Assembly (NCBI GenBank): GCA_003153075.1
Contig: PMBW01000211.1
Span: 6,347-15,454, forward strand
Reading direction: 5' to 3'
DNA from: Dehalococcoidia bacterium
GTDB taxonomy: Bacteria; Chloroflexota; Dehalococcoidia; Dehalococcoidales; Fen-1064
DNA length: 9,108 nucleotides
Notes under the pieces: model-generated
Seen by the model: only the letters and a program-made list of their open reading frames with translations
Told to the model about the DNA's origin: nothing
Database searches by the model: none
Program-made: the position numbers and the translations under genes
In this document: piece after piece, positions 1 to 6,606 of the stretch
How the letters are laid out: each line of letters opens with the position of its first letter
How positions within the stretch are numbered: position 1 is the first letter of the stretch

Positions 1-1107
1 AAAAACAACAATGTCTGGTGCGGCACTAATAACGGCATTTTCCGCTTCGACGGTCAATCCTGGCAATCTTATACTACTAAAGATAACTTGACCAATAATG
101 ATGTGCGTTCGTTATTTACAGATAACCTTGGCGATATCTGGTTCAATACTTTTAGTGAAACGACTATTAACGTTTATAGTGACATTGTTAAGATGGTTGT
201 TCCGGGTTATGGCTTTGTTAATGACGGCCTTACCTGTTATGACGGGAAGACCTGGCAGACATTTACACAAGCTGACGGTTTACCGCAAGACATTGTCATC
301 GGCGGTTTTTTTCAGGATAATCAGGGTAACATTTGGATCAGCGCCGGTACGGATCAACCTTTCCGCTATGATGGTAAAACATGGCAGCTTTTTGATAAGA
401 TCGGTAACGACCCTGTCAGGCATATCACCCAGGACAAGCAGGACAATCTCTGGTTTAGCGGGAACGATTATGTAACTCGTTACGACGGCAAGTCCTGGCA
501 GAAATATACCATGAATACCGCCGGGCAGGATCAAAACTCCATCGTTAACGATATCGCCGTTGATAAACAGGGAAATGTCTGGGTATCTACGTCATACGGA
601 ATCCGGCGTTTTAACGGTGCAGATTGGCAGGCCTTCACCATTAATGACGGCCTGATTAGCAACGATGTCAGAAAAATATTCGTGGATAGTCAGGGCAGAC
701 TCTGGTTTGCCGGCTGGGGAATCGACCTTTATGACGGGCAAAAGTGGAGCAGTTTTAAAACGGAAGATCCTGCCGCGTATGTATCATCCGTCGCAGAAGA
801 CGGCCGCGGCAATATCTGGTATGTTGCAGGCTGGGACAAAGGCGCTATGAAATATGACGGCAGCAATTGGACTAACATTACCGCAGTTGATGGACTCGCC
901 GGTAACACCGTGTATTCAATCCTGCCTGACGGGAAAGGTAATCTATGGTTCTGCACGGATAACGGATTAAGCTTTTACGACGGCCAAAATTGGCGGTCTT
1001 TCGCTGCTAATGCAATTTTTTATGATCAAACCGTGATTGCCGGGGACGGCAGTCTCTGGGGTATTAATAGCGGCGGTCTTGTACATTTTATACCGGGAAA
1101 TAAGTAA
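1..1107 (+). CDS. Reg_prop beta-propeller repeat protein, 5' end missing
   Basis: The frame is open from base 1, so the true start lies to the left of the window; a TTG at 88 is internal and should not be taken as the start. The visible 368 residues contain about nine units of the two-component regulator propeller type. Each carries a G-N-(I/L/V)-W core, a G-(I/L)-x-R-(Y/F)-(D/N)-G-x-x-W strand and often a following F-x-x-x-D-G-L turn. In Bacteroidetes hybrid two-component systems such units build the periplasmic sensor propellers, but no kinase, Y_Y_Y or receiver domain follows here: the protein stops right after its last unit (ending HFIPGNK). It is followed after 31 bp by a complete paralogue in the same direction, so the two look like a tandem duplication and a likely operon. 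Ligand and role are unknown; a surface or periplasmic binding or sensing propeller is inference. The domain call is firm, the function is not. Confidence 0.85.
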   Translation, partial: KNNNVWCGTNNGIFRFDGQSWQSYTTKDNLTNNDVRSLFTDNLGDIWFNTFSETTINVYSDIVKMVVPGYGFVNDGLTCYDGKTWQTFTQADGLPQDIVIGGFFQDNQGNIWISAGTDQPFRYDGKTWQLFDKIGNDPVRHITQDKQDNLWFSGNDYVTRYDGKSWQKYTMNTAGQDQNSIVNDIAVDKQGNVWVSTSYGIRRFNGADWQAFTINDGLISNDVRKIFVDSQGRLWFAGWGIDLYDGQKWSSFKTEDPAAYVSSVAEDGRGNIWYVAGWDKGAMKYDGSNWTNITAVDGLAGNTVYSILPDGKGNLWFCTDNGLSFYDGQNWRSFAANAIFYDQTVIAGDGSLWGINSGGLVHFIPGNK

Positions 1108-3250
1108 CGCCGTACAAATGCCTGTATGGAGAATTGGGATGATATCTATATTTAAGAAATGGTTATCGTTAGCGTTTGTTACCATCGTTATCACGGGTTT
1201 ATTTGGCTGTCGTAATAATATACCGACGATTTCGGCTCCAACACAAAATAGTTCCGGCTGGACTCTTTTCGCCAGCGGTAACCAAATTAGTATGCTGATC
1301 ACCAAAGGCGACGAAATCTGGGCGGCGACAGCCGGCGGGGTGGAAGTTTGGAATCGGAAGACCGGTGATTGCCGGCTGTATACCATTGAGAACGGATTAC
1401 CGGAAAACTATATTTGGGGGATTACCCAGGATAACAGTGGCGTGATCTGGGCGGTCACTAATTTCAACACATGCTACTTTAACGGTACCGGCTGGACCAC
1501 TTCGGCCCCGGAAAAAGCATCCGTTTCCAATTTCATCAATAGCCATCCCGGGAATGATTGGATCTTCAGCGCTGCTCCTTTCATATATTATTCCAGCCGC
1601 TACCCCCAGCTGTTTTCTCCTACGGATACATTCCCGTCAAATATCAGCTTCAGTTCGATGATAGAGGACAAAAAGGGCAATTTATGGGTAAATCTGAGCG
1701 GCCAAGGGCTTGCTTATTATAACGGACAATCATGGCAAACGTTCCCCAAAGCCGATGGGCTCATACTGTCGACTATTTTTGTGGATAATCAGAATAATCT
1801 CTGGTGCGCCACAGATCAAGGGGTGAAGCGCTATGATGGAACACGCTGGCAGTATTTTAACCCCGCTGTAACCGGATTTGAAAGCTTTGGCACGCATATT
1901 TCACAGGATAGCAAAGGCAATCTCTGGTTTGTGCTTAACGACAGCGTGCGCCATATTGCCTACCGCTATAACGGTAATGCCTGGGACAAAATTGCGCCCG
2001 ATGGATTACCCAATCCCCAACATATCTCCGTGGATAATGACGGAACACCCTGGTGTACGAACGCGAACGGCCTCAGCCGTTATGACGGCAAAATATGGCA
2101 AACATTCTCCGCCGCCGATGGTTTTTCCAGTATCTTGACATCAACTCTCCCCGACCAGAATGGCGATCTGTGGTTTGGCACGGATTCCAGCATAAAACAC
2201 TACGATGGCAAGGTCTGGCAAACCTTGTCCATTCGAACCGGACCCGCTGGCGAACAGATCAGTGAAATGTTTATAGACAAGGATTCGAACCTCTGGTTTG
2301 GCACAGACCGCGGCCTCAGTTACTACAACGGCAAATCATGGAGGCCGTTCACTCAACCCGACGGCCTGAACTATATTGTCTCTCCGATCTTTCAAGATGC
2401 GCAAGGCAATATCTGGTGGGCATCTGTTTCCGGCATCAACCGTTTTGACGGTACATCCGTGCGAAAATTTGCTGCCGGTGACGGCATCGACATGGATTAT
2501 TTCTTCCAGATCTCTTCAATTGTTCAGGATAACAAGGGAAATATCTGGTTTGCCACGCAATACAGCAAACCGATGGCAACGTTCCTGCCAGGAACGACTC
2601 ACGACCCGGACATTAACAAACAACCGGAAGGCGGTATCTACCGCTACGACGGTAAATCCTGGCAAAAATTCACTACCAAAGACGGGTTATTCAGTACGCA
2701 AGTTCTCAAAATAATCAAAGACGATCAGGGTAATATCTGGTTTGCGCATAATCAGAACCTCAGCCGGTATGACGGAAAAAATTGGAAAATATTTTCCCGG
2801 GCTGATGGCATCACCGGCACCTATATTGAATCATTGTTCATTGATAAAGCCGGCAATATCTGGGTAGGCACTGACGGCGGGCTGAACCGGTATAACGGTA
2901 AATCATGGCAGTCGTTTGCACTTCCGGTTGCGAACGTCATCCGGGACAATCTTTATGAGTTCGATAATACCCTGCTCGGTTTCGGGGACAACCATATCTA
3001 TGAGTTTGACGGGCAGTCATGGCAACCCTTCGCAGTCGCTGAAGGGGTATCGACGATCAATACCCTCGCCGAAGGTCGGGACGGCACGCTATGGGCCGGG
3101 ACGCGCGAAGGTTTAGCCCGATTTAAAGATAAAAAATGGCAAATATTTACAATAAAAGACGGCCTGCAATTCAAAAATATTCAATGGATTTTAATCGACC
3201 GCAACGGTAATGTCTGGTGCGCCACTGCTTACGGCCTGGCCTGTTATCAC
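1..3250 (+). repeat. Tandem coding repeats of about 123 bp (propeller units)
   Basis: Both genes in this stretch are built from degenerate units of about 41 codons. At DNA level the best conserved parts are GGYAATATCTGG (for example near 2731 and 2850) and TAYGACGGYAAATCMTGGCA (for example near 2643 and 2890). Between 1107 and about 1290 the repeats are interrupted by the stop, the spacer and the signal peptide of the second gene. Units differ enough that they are protein repeats rather than a simple DNA satellite, but such sequence can recombine and can be misassembled from short reads. Confidence 0.75.
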
Positions 3251-3265
3251 CCGGATCACAAGTAA
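1139..3265 (+). CDS. Lipoprotein with about 16 Reg_prop beta-propeller units
   Basis: I place the start at ATG 1139, giving 708 residues, because it has GGAG at 1128-1131 seven bases upstream and opens directly into a lipoprotein signal peptide: FKKW basic start, hydrophobic stretch, then lipobox LFGC with Cys24. ATG 1118 is an alternative. From about residue 55 to the end the protein is a run of propeller units. The conserved Trp of the G-N-(I/L)-W core recurs near residues 61, 104, 141, 183, 222, 263, 305, 345, 386, 426, 470, 534, 575, (614, degenerate), 651 and 693, a period of about 41. Sixteen units would suit two propellers of 7-8 blades, but the split is not visible. The unit starting near 470 carries an extra insert of about 23 residues rich in Pro, Thr and Asp. 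There is no kinase, TM helix or DNA-binding domain after the propellers. It is a paralogue of the upstream gene. Predicted to be lipid-anchored outside the cytoplasmic membrane; ligand unknown. Confidence 0.88.
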   Translation: MISIFKKWLSLAFVTIVITGLFGCRNNIPTISAPTQNSSGWTLFASGNQISMLITKGDEIWAATAGGVEVWNRKTGDCRLYTIENGLPENYIWGITQDNSGVIWAVTNFNTCYFNGTGWTTSAPEKASVSNFINSHPGNDWIFSAAPFIYYSSRYPQLFSPTDTFPSNISFSSMIEDKKGNLWVNLSGQGLAYYNGQSWQTFPKADGLILSTIFVDNQNNLWCATDQGVKRYDGTRWQYFNPAVTGFESFGTHISQDSKGNLWFVLNDSVRHIAYRYNGNAWDKIAPDGLPNPQHISVDNDGTPWCTNANGLSRYDGKIWQTFSAADGFSSILTSTLPDQNGDLWFGTDSSIKHYDGKVWQTLSIRTGPAGEQISEMFIDKDSNLWFGTDRGLSYYNGKSWRPFTQPDGLNYIVSPIFQDAQGNIWWASVSGINRFDGTSVRKFAAGDGIDMDYFFQISSIVQDNKGNIWFATQYSKPMATFLPGTTHDPDINKQPEGGIYRYDGKSWQKFTTKDGLFSTQVLKIIKDDQGNIWFAHNQNLSRYDGKNWKIFSRADGITGTYIESLFIDKAGNIWVGTDGGLNRYNGKSWQSFALPVANVIRDNLYEFDNTLLGFGDNHIYEFDGQSWQPFAVAEGVSTINTLAEGRDGTLWAGTREGLARFKDKKWQIFTIKDGLQFKNIQWILIDRNGNVWCATAYGLACYHPDHK

Positions 3266-3297
3266 AGCGCTTGAGTCCGCCCCGGTTAGTTCCCTTT

Positions 3298-3331
3298 GAG
3301 ACTCGAAGTCTCCCTCCATTTTAGGGAGGGA
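3298..3331. terminator. Two adjacent hairpins in a convergent gap
   Basis: GAGACT-cga-AGTCTC (3298-3312) is followed immediately, sharing two bases, by TCCCTCC-attttag-GGAGGGA (3311-3331), a perfect 7-bp stem. They sit 33 bp after the propeller lipoprotein stop and beyond the end of the convergent small zinc-ribbon gene, so a bidirectional transcription end is the natural reading. Neither strand has a clear T-run after the stem, so this is not a textbook intrinsic terminator; an element of a dispersed palindromic repeat is the alternative. The rest of the gap to 3457 is AT-rich and shows only a repeated TAATTAACTAC (3356-3366 and 3451-3461). Confidence 0.4.
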
Positions 3332-3457
3332 TTAAGGCTATAGTACTTTGTTTTGTAATTAACTACTTCAAAATAAATGTAGAGAGTTGTCATTCCTCGC
3401 AGCATCTAAAGAGCCATTCGTCGCCACTAAATAGCCACTGTTCCCAATAATAATTAA

Positions 3458-3793
3458 CTACACCGGTTTCGCATCCCTTGCAGTCGGCGGATTACACAGC
3501 AAATCCAGCGCATTGTTGAATTCTTCCTCATCATCATGGAATATTGCCAGCGCTAATGCCCGTCCGATCACGCTGCGTTCCGGGTCAACGGTCTTGATCG
3601 TTTTTTGACAATGGGGGCAAACTTCTTCTTTAACTTCAACAGCGGCCGGCTGCTTTTTCATATTGCGGGACGGTGAAACAATTGCGTATGGACGGGACGG
3701 TTCGGAATTATCAAAAATAATTGTCCGGCCGCACCAGCGGCAAAACCTGTCGCGCACATCGATAAATCCACCGCATCCAAAGCAAACGATCAT
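3458..3793 (-). CDS. Small zinc-ribbon protein of unknown function
   Basis: A 111-residue protein if it starts at ATG 3793, which has GGAAG eight bases upstream and opens straight into the first cysteine knuckle; an upstream in-frame ATG at 3835 would add 14 residues (125 in all) but has a poorly spaced Shine-Dalgarno. Visible metal-binding pairs are C4-F-G-C7 and C18-R-W-C21, a complete zinc ribbon of the C-x2-C-G...C-x2-C-G kind, plus a third pair C59-P-H-C62 that could bind a second metal with partners elsewhere or by dimerisation. Between them lies a basic, probably flexible linker; the C-terminus has an acidic helix (residues about 83-95, DDEEEF) and ends with a Pro-rich tail. It stands alone, convergent with the propeller gene and downstream of tRNA-Gly on the same strand. 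I do not recognise a specific family beyond 'zinc ribbon'; a role in nucleic-acid or protein contacts would be a guess. Confidence 0.7.
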   Translation of the reverse strand: MIVCFGCGGFIDVRDRFCRWCGRTIIFDNSEPSRPYAIVSPSRNMKKQPAAVEVKEEVCPHCQKTIKTVDPERSVIGRALALAIFHDDEEEFNNALDLLCNPPTARDAKPV

Positions 3794-3990
3794 CTGAATT
3801 ACTTCCGTTAGCAGATTACTTTTACCGGAGACCATTTATGTCTCGTTTACCCTTGCTAATAAGATTCTGCCACGGTTCAATAACGCTAACAAGACCTGAA
3901 CGGTTCAAATAAATGACACCGGGGGATAAAAAGTTATTGAGAAAACAGAATCAAGTAAGAAAAGAGGCAGAAAAACGAGGCTGGGACTTT

Positions 3991-4065
<75 letters not shown>

Positions 4066-4082
4066 GTTTCAGCTTAGATTGT

Positions 4083-4112
4083 ATGATAAAAACCATGCGA
4101 AATGCAAGTCAA
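4083..4112 (-). promoter_or_regulatory. Sigma-70 type promoter of tRNA-Gly
   Basis: On the minus strand TTGACT (4107-4112) and TATCAT (4083-4088) are separated by 18 bp. The -10 box ends 17 bp before the mature tRNA 5' end at 4065, leaving room for a leader of about ten bases. This agrees with 5 of 6 consensus bases at -35 and 4 of 6 at -10. Confidence 0.6.
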
Positions 4113-4155
4113 GCACCTAGCTATTGGGGCATTTCCTTTAACTCATTACTCATCA

Positions 4156-4169
4156 TTGTTAATTAACAA
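4156..4169. other. Perfect 14-bp palindrome TTGTTAATTAACAA
   Basis: A perfect inverted repeat in the divergent region between the tRNA-Gly promoter and the acyl-CoA synthetase promoter. It lies about 27 bp upstream of the extended -10 element of the latter, around -50, and about 45 bp behind the tRNA -35 box. The symmetry and place would suit an operator for a dimeric regulator; its AT-rich content also means it could arise by chance or act as an UP element. No second copy was seen in the window. Confidence 0.35.
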
Positions 4170-4195
4170 CTTTTCTTTATTCCTGTCTCAACCCA

Positions 4196-4204
4196 TGCTA
4201 TGAT
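4196..4204 (+). promoter_or_regulatory. Extended -10 promoter of the acyl-CoA synthetase gene
   Basis: TGC-TATGAT is an extended -10 element (TGn plus 5 of 6 bases of TATAAT). The -35 region at 4176-4181 (TTTATT) is poor, as is common for extended -10 promoters. Transcription would start near 4211, leaving a leader of about 30 bases. The Shine-Dalgarno of this gene is weak (AAGAG near 4229-4233). Confidence 0.45.
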
Positions 4205-4241
4205 ACGAAAAACACTGCTATATTGTTAAAAGAGAAAATTA

Positions 4242-5636
4242 ATGACTGACACTATCAAAGACCTCGAACGTATTTTCCATCCCCGCTCGATCAGCATCAT
4301 CGGGTCTTCCAACCGTCCGGGCAGCTTCGGGCGGTTATTTTTAGAGGGTATGGTCCGCATGGGTTTTCCTGCTATTTACCCGGTGCATCCCAGCGAAAAA
4401 GAACTGCTGGGCCTGCCAGCCTACCCCAACATCAAAGACATTCCAGTTGATATCGACCTGGCAATCTCGCTGGTGCCGCGCGCCGAAGCGCTCAAGTTGA
4501 CCCAGGAATGCGTGGAAAAACATGTCCGGGGCATGATCCTCTTCACCTCCGGCTTCCGGGAAAAGGATGAAGAAGGTAAAAAAATCGAACTGGACATGGC
4601 GCGGATTGCTGCTGAAGGCGGCGTCAGATTGATCGGCCCCAATGCCAACGGTTTTTATTGCCCGGCATCTAAAATTTGCACTTTTCCCGGCGCTTTGATT
4701 GCCGGCGGACTGCCCGTGGAAAGCGGTAAGCTCGCTATCCTTTCCCAGAGCGGCTCTTTTGCCGATTATACCTGCCAGATCCTCGCCGGTAAAAATATCC
4801 GGTTCAGCAAGGTCGTCGGTTACGGCAACGAAAGCGACCTCAGCGCTGCTGATTTTCTGGAATATTTCGGGCAGGATAAAGAAACCGCGGTCATCGCCGG
4901 TTACCTTGAAGGGCTCAAAGACGGCCGCCGGTTCTATGAACTGGCCCGCAAGATATCCAAACAAAAACCGATCATAATCTGGAAAGGCGGCCTTACCGAA
5001 AGCGGCGCGCGCGCCGCTTTTGCGCACACCGGCTCACTAACGGGTTCCCGTCAGGTCTGGCAAACCATGTTCAAACAGGCCGGTATTATTGGCGTCAACA
5101 GCATCGAAGAAGTGGTGGATTGCGCCACCGCTTTTTACCGCTTGCCCCTGCCGAAAGGCCGCAGGGTAGCGATATTATCCGGAATGGCTGGAACCAATGT
5201 CGGCACCGCGGATAACTGTCTTACGCTGGGGCTGGAAATGGCCAAATACACTGAGGCCACGAATCAAAAACTCCTGAAATTGCTGCCTGTCATCGGGACA
5301 ACTGCCGCCAACCCCACGGATATCGGCGCCGGTGTGCTGGTAAACCCCAAACTGTACGGCCAAACCGCGAAAATTCTCCTCGATGATGAAAATGTCGACA
5401 TGCTGATCACGATTACCGGGCCGGATAATCCCGCCACCGTCAAAGACCTGGCGGAAGTGGCGCAAAAAGCGTCCAAACCCGTGGTTATCTCACTATTCGA
5501 TATCGCAGGGCTTGTGGAACCGCAGGTCAAATTTCTCCAGGCGCAGAAAATCCCCGCCTACCCCGACCCGAAACGCGCCGCCTTTGCCCTCGCCAAAATG
5601 GCTGATTACGCAGAATACCGAACTAAAAATTTATAA
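4242..5636 (+). CDS. ADP-forming acyl-CoA synthetase alpha-subunit-like protein (CoA-binding)
   Basis: A 464-residue protein matching the usual length of the alpha subunit of ADP-forming acetyl-CoA synthetase, a relative of the succinyl-CoA synthetase alpha subunit. The family makes ATP and free acid from acyl-CoA, ADP and phosphate through a phosphohistidine. Domains in order: Rossmann CoA-binding domain (about 8-135, with SIIGSSNRPGSFG near 18-30), a first flavodoxin-like ligase domain (about 150-300) with the catalytic His262 in AFAHTGSLTGS, and a second ligase domain (about 305-460) with GTTAANPTDIGAG near 352-364. The loop usually written GPNCxG reads GPNANG at 132-137, so its cysteine is replaced. 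The ATP-grasp beta domain that passes phosphate to ADP is neither fused nor adjacent, so a partner must be encoded elsewhere if the enzyme is active. Substrate (acetyl, aryl or other acyl) cannot be told. ATG 4242 is the only sensible start. It has its own promoter and is followed by a 184-bp gap. Confidence 0.87.
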   Translation: MTDTIKDLERIFHPRSISIIGSSNRPGSFGRLFLEGMVRMGFPAIYPVHPSEKELLGLPAYPNIKDIPVDIDLAISLVPRAEALKLTQECVEKHVRGMILFTSGFREKDEEGKKIELDMARIAAEGGVRLIGPNANGFYCPASKICTFPGALIAGGLPVESGKLAILSQSGSFADYTCQILAGKNIRFSKVVGYGNESDLSAADFLEYFGQDKETAVIAGYLEGLKDGRRFYELARKISKQKPIIIWKGGLTESGARAAFAHTGSLTGSRQVWQTMFKQAGIIGVNSIEEVVDCATAFYRLPLPKGRRVAILSGMAGTNVGTADNCLTLGLEMAKYTEATNQKLLKLLPVIGTTAANPTDIGAGVLVNPKLYGQTAKILLDDENVDMLITITGPDNPATVKDLAEVAQKASKPVVISLFDIAGLVEPQVKFLQAQKIPAYPDPKRAAFALAKMADYAEYRTKNL

Positions 5637-5643
5637 ATAGTAG

Positions 5644-5663
5644 CACAGGCCTCAGTGCCTGTG
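5644..5663. repeat. Dispersed hairpin, copy 1 (CACAGGC-N6-GCCTGTG)
   Basis: A perfect 7-bp stem with loop CTCAGT lies 7 bp after the acyl-CoA synthetase stop. The same stem recurs at 8213-8234 after plsY. It may help end transcription or stabilise the 3' end, but the bases after it are A-rich rather than T-rich on the plus strand. The remainder of the gap to about 5750 shows no gene. Confidence 0.6.
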
Positions 5664-5756
5664 GAAAAAAATTTCAGGACAATGTATTTCGATATTATTG
5701 TTTCGGATTTGTTTGATGGTTTTTGAAATTTGAAAATTCGCCCGTAGCTTCAAAAG

Positions 5757-5785
5757 TAGCCATCTGCCCCAAAATATGCTTTAAT
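5757..5785 (+). promoter_or_regulatory. Candidate promoter for the L25-ilvE-plsY group
   Basis: TAGCCA (5757-5762, 4 of 6 of the -35 consensus), a 17-bp spacer, then TTTAAT (5780-5785) preceded by TG one base before, making an extended -10. The downstream leader of about 28 bases includes GGAGG at 5806-5810, ten bases before the L25 ATG. Surrounding sequence is AT-rich, so chance matches are likely; this is a candidate only. Confidence 0.35.
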
Positions 5786-5820
5786 ATATATTTGTTGACT
5801 AATATGGAGGACATATAAAC

Positions 5821-6513
5821 ATGGCGACTTTAGAACTTAAAGCAACGAAACGACACATCGAGGGCAAAAAAGTGCAGCAATTACGCCGTCAGAGCGTCAC
5901 CCCGGCCCATATCTTCGGCCCCGGTGTGGATTCTTTAGCGATACAGTGCGAAACCGATGCGCTCCGGAACATCCTGGTAGACGCGGGGCACACCAAACTC
6001 GTCAGCCTGAAACTGGGCCACGAGCATGCTGCACGGACGGTGATGATCCGCGAAGTCCAAATCGATAATTTCAAGGGCGGCGTGCTCCATGTCGATTTTT
6101 ACCAGCTTAACCTGAAAGAGAATATCCGGGTCAATATCCCCATTATGCTTTTCGGGGAATCCGCTGCCGCCAAGATGAAAGGTAATTCGCTGGTGCAGGA
6201 ATTGAACGAACTGACAGTATTATGTCTTCCTACCAATATCCCGAGCAAAGTGGAAGTAGATATTGCTCCTCTGGCCACCGCCGAACAGATGATCCGCGTC
6301 AGGGACCTGACCGCCATGCCGGATGTCACCATTGTCAACGAACCCGGCGTTGTCGTCGCCAGAATTGCGGTTGAAGTCGCTGAGGTTGTTGAAAAACCGA
6401 AAGCTGCCGCTGAAGAGGAGGCTGCCGCCGAAGGCGCCGCTCCTGCCGAGGGTGAGAAGAAAGAAGCCCCCGCTAAAGGTGAAAAGGCCGCCAAGCCCGA
6501 AAAGAAGGAATAG
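5821..6513 (+). CDS. rplY: Large ribosomal subunit protein bL25, long Ctc/TL5 form
   Basis: A 230-residue member of the long bL25 (Ctc/TL5) group, which binds 5S rRNA in the large ribosomal subunit. The N-terminal 5S-binding domain runs to about residue 98 and ends in the hallmark HVDFYQ (90-95); the equivalent of the usual PAxIYG turn reads PAHIFG (28-33). The C-terminal TL5 beta domain covers about 100-185, including ELTVLCLPTNIPSKVEVDI. The last 45 or so residues are a low-complexity Ala/Glu/Lys/Pro tail, a common add-on in long L25 proteins that is probably disordered. The start ATG follows GGAGG with a slightly long spacer of ten bases. It leads a same-strand set with ilvE (93 bp later) and plsY. 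Some authors use the symbol ctc for this form. Confident. Confidence 0.95.
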   Translation: MATLELKATKRHIEGKKVQQLRRQSVTPAHIFGPGVDSLAIQCETDALRNILVDAGHTKLVSLKLGHEHAARTVMIREVQIDNFKGGVLHVDFYQLNLKENIRVNIPIMLFGESAAAKMKGNSLVQELNELTVLCLPTNIPSKVEVDIAPLATAEQMIRVRDLTAMPDVTIVNEPGVVVARIAVEVAEVVEKPKAAAEEEAAAEGAAPAEGEKKEAPAKGEKAAKPEKKE

Positions 6514-6528
6514 TTTTGTAGTTTATCA

Positions 6529-6591
6529 TTCTCAACGGACGCCCGGAGGCTCAAATTGGTCTCCGGCGTTCGTAACTATTTCCGTTGAGAA
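6529..6591 (+). promoter_or_regulatory. Two-tier RNA stem-loop ending at the ilvE Shine-Dalgarno
   Basis: An outer 11-bp perfect stem, TTCTCAACGGA (6529-6539) with TCCGTTGAGAA (6581-6591), encloses an inner stem in which CCGGAG (6543-6548) pairs with CTCCGG (6561-6566), extended by CG/CG across one bulged C, with a 12-base loop. The right arm of the outer stem shares its last base with, and abuts, the AGAGGAG of ilvE (6591-6597), nine bases before the ATG. No T-run follows, so it is unlikely to be an intrinsic terminator, and I see no T-box consensus. It could be a translation control element, an RNase processing site between L25 and ilvE, or a protein-binding leader. That the structure exists is clear from base pairing; its function is inference. 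Confidence 0.55.
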
Positions 6592-6606
6592 GAGGAGATT
6601 ATTAAA

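Noticed and set aside
1037..1138. Longer N-terminus for the propeller lipoprotein (742 residues)
   Set aside because: It overlaps the upstream gene by about 70 bp, and the clear signal peptide with lipobox and a well-placed GGAG begin at 1139.
1..3250. CRISPR-like or satellite array
   Set aside because: The periodicity of about 123 bp is coding, degenerate and in frame; it is a protein repeat, not a repeat-spacer array.
4080..4088. TACAAT as the -10 box of the tRNA promoter
   Set aside because: It would be 23 bp from the TTGACT box; TATCAT at 18 bp fits better.
4130..4280. Shared ACTCATTACTCAT / ACTCACTACTCAT strings near 4141 and 8261 as an attachment-site pair
   Set aside because: The match is short and imperfect, and no integrase or mobile gene lies between the two places.
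4341..5027. 228-codon open frame on the minus strand inside the acyl-CoA synthetase gene
   Set aside because: It is the antisense of a well-supported family member, lacks a ribosome-binding site and has no recognisable domain; it is a shadow of GC-rich third positions.
6099..6554. 151-codon minus-strand frame over L25
   Set aside because: Ser/Ala low-complexity antisense of the L25 tail; no start signal and no family.
6529..6591. Intrinsic terminator after L25
   Set aside because: No T-run follows the stem; the next bases are the ilvE Shine-Dalgarno.
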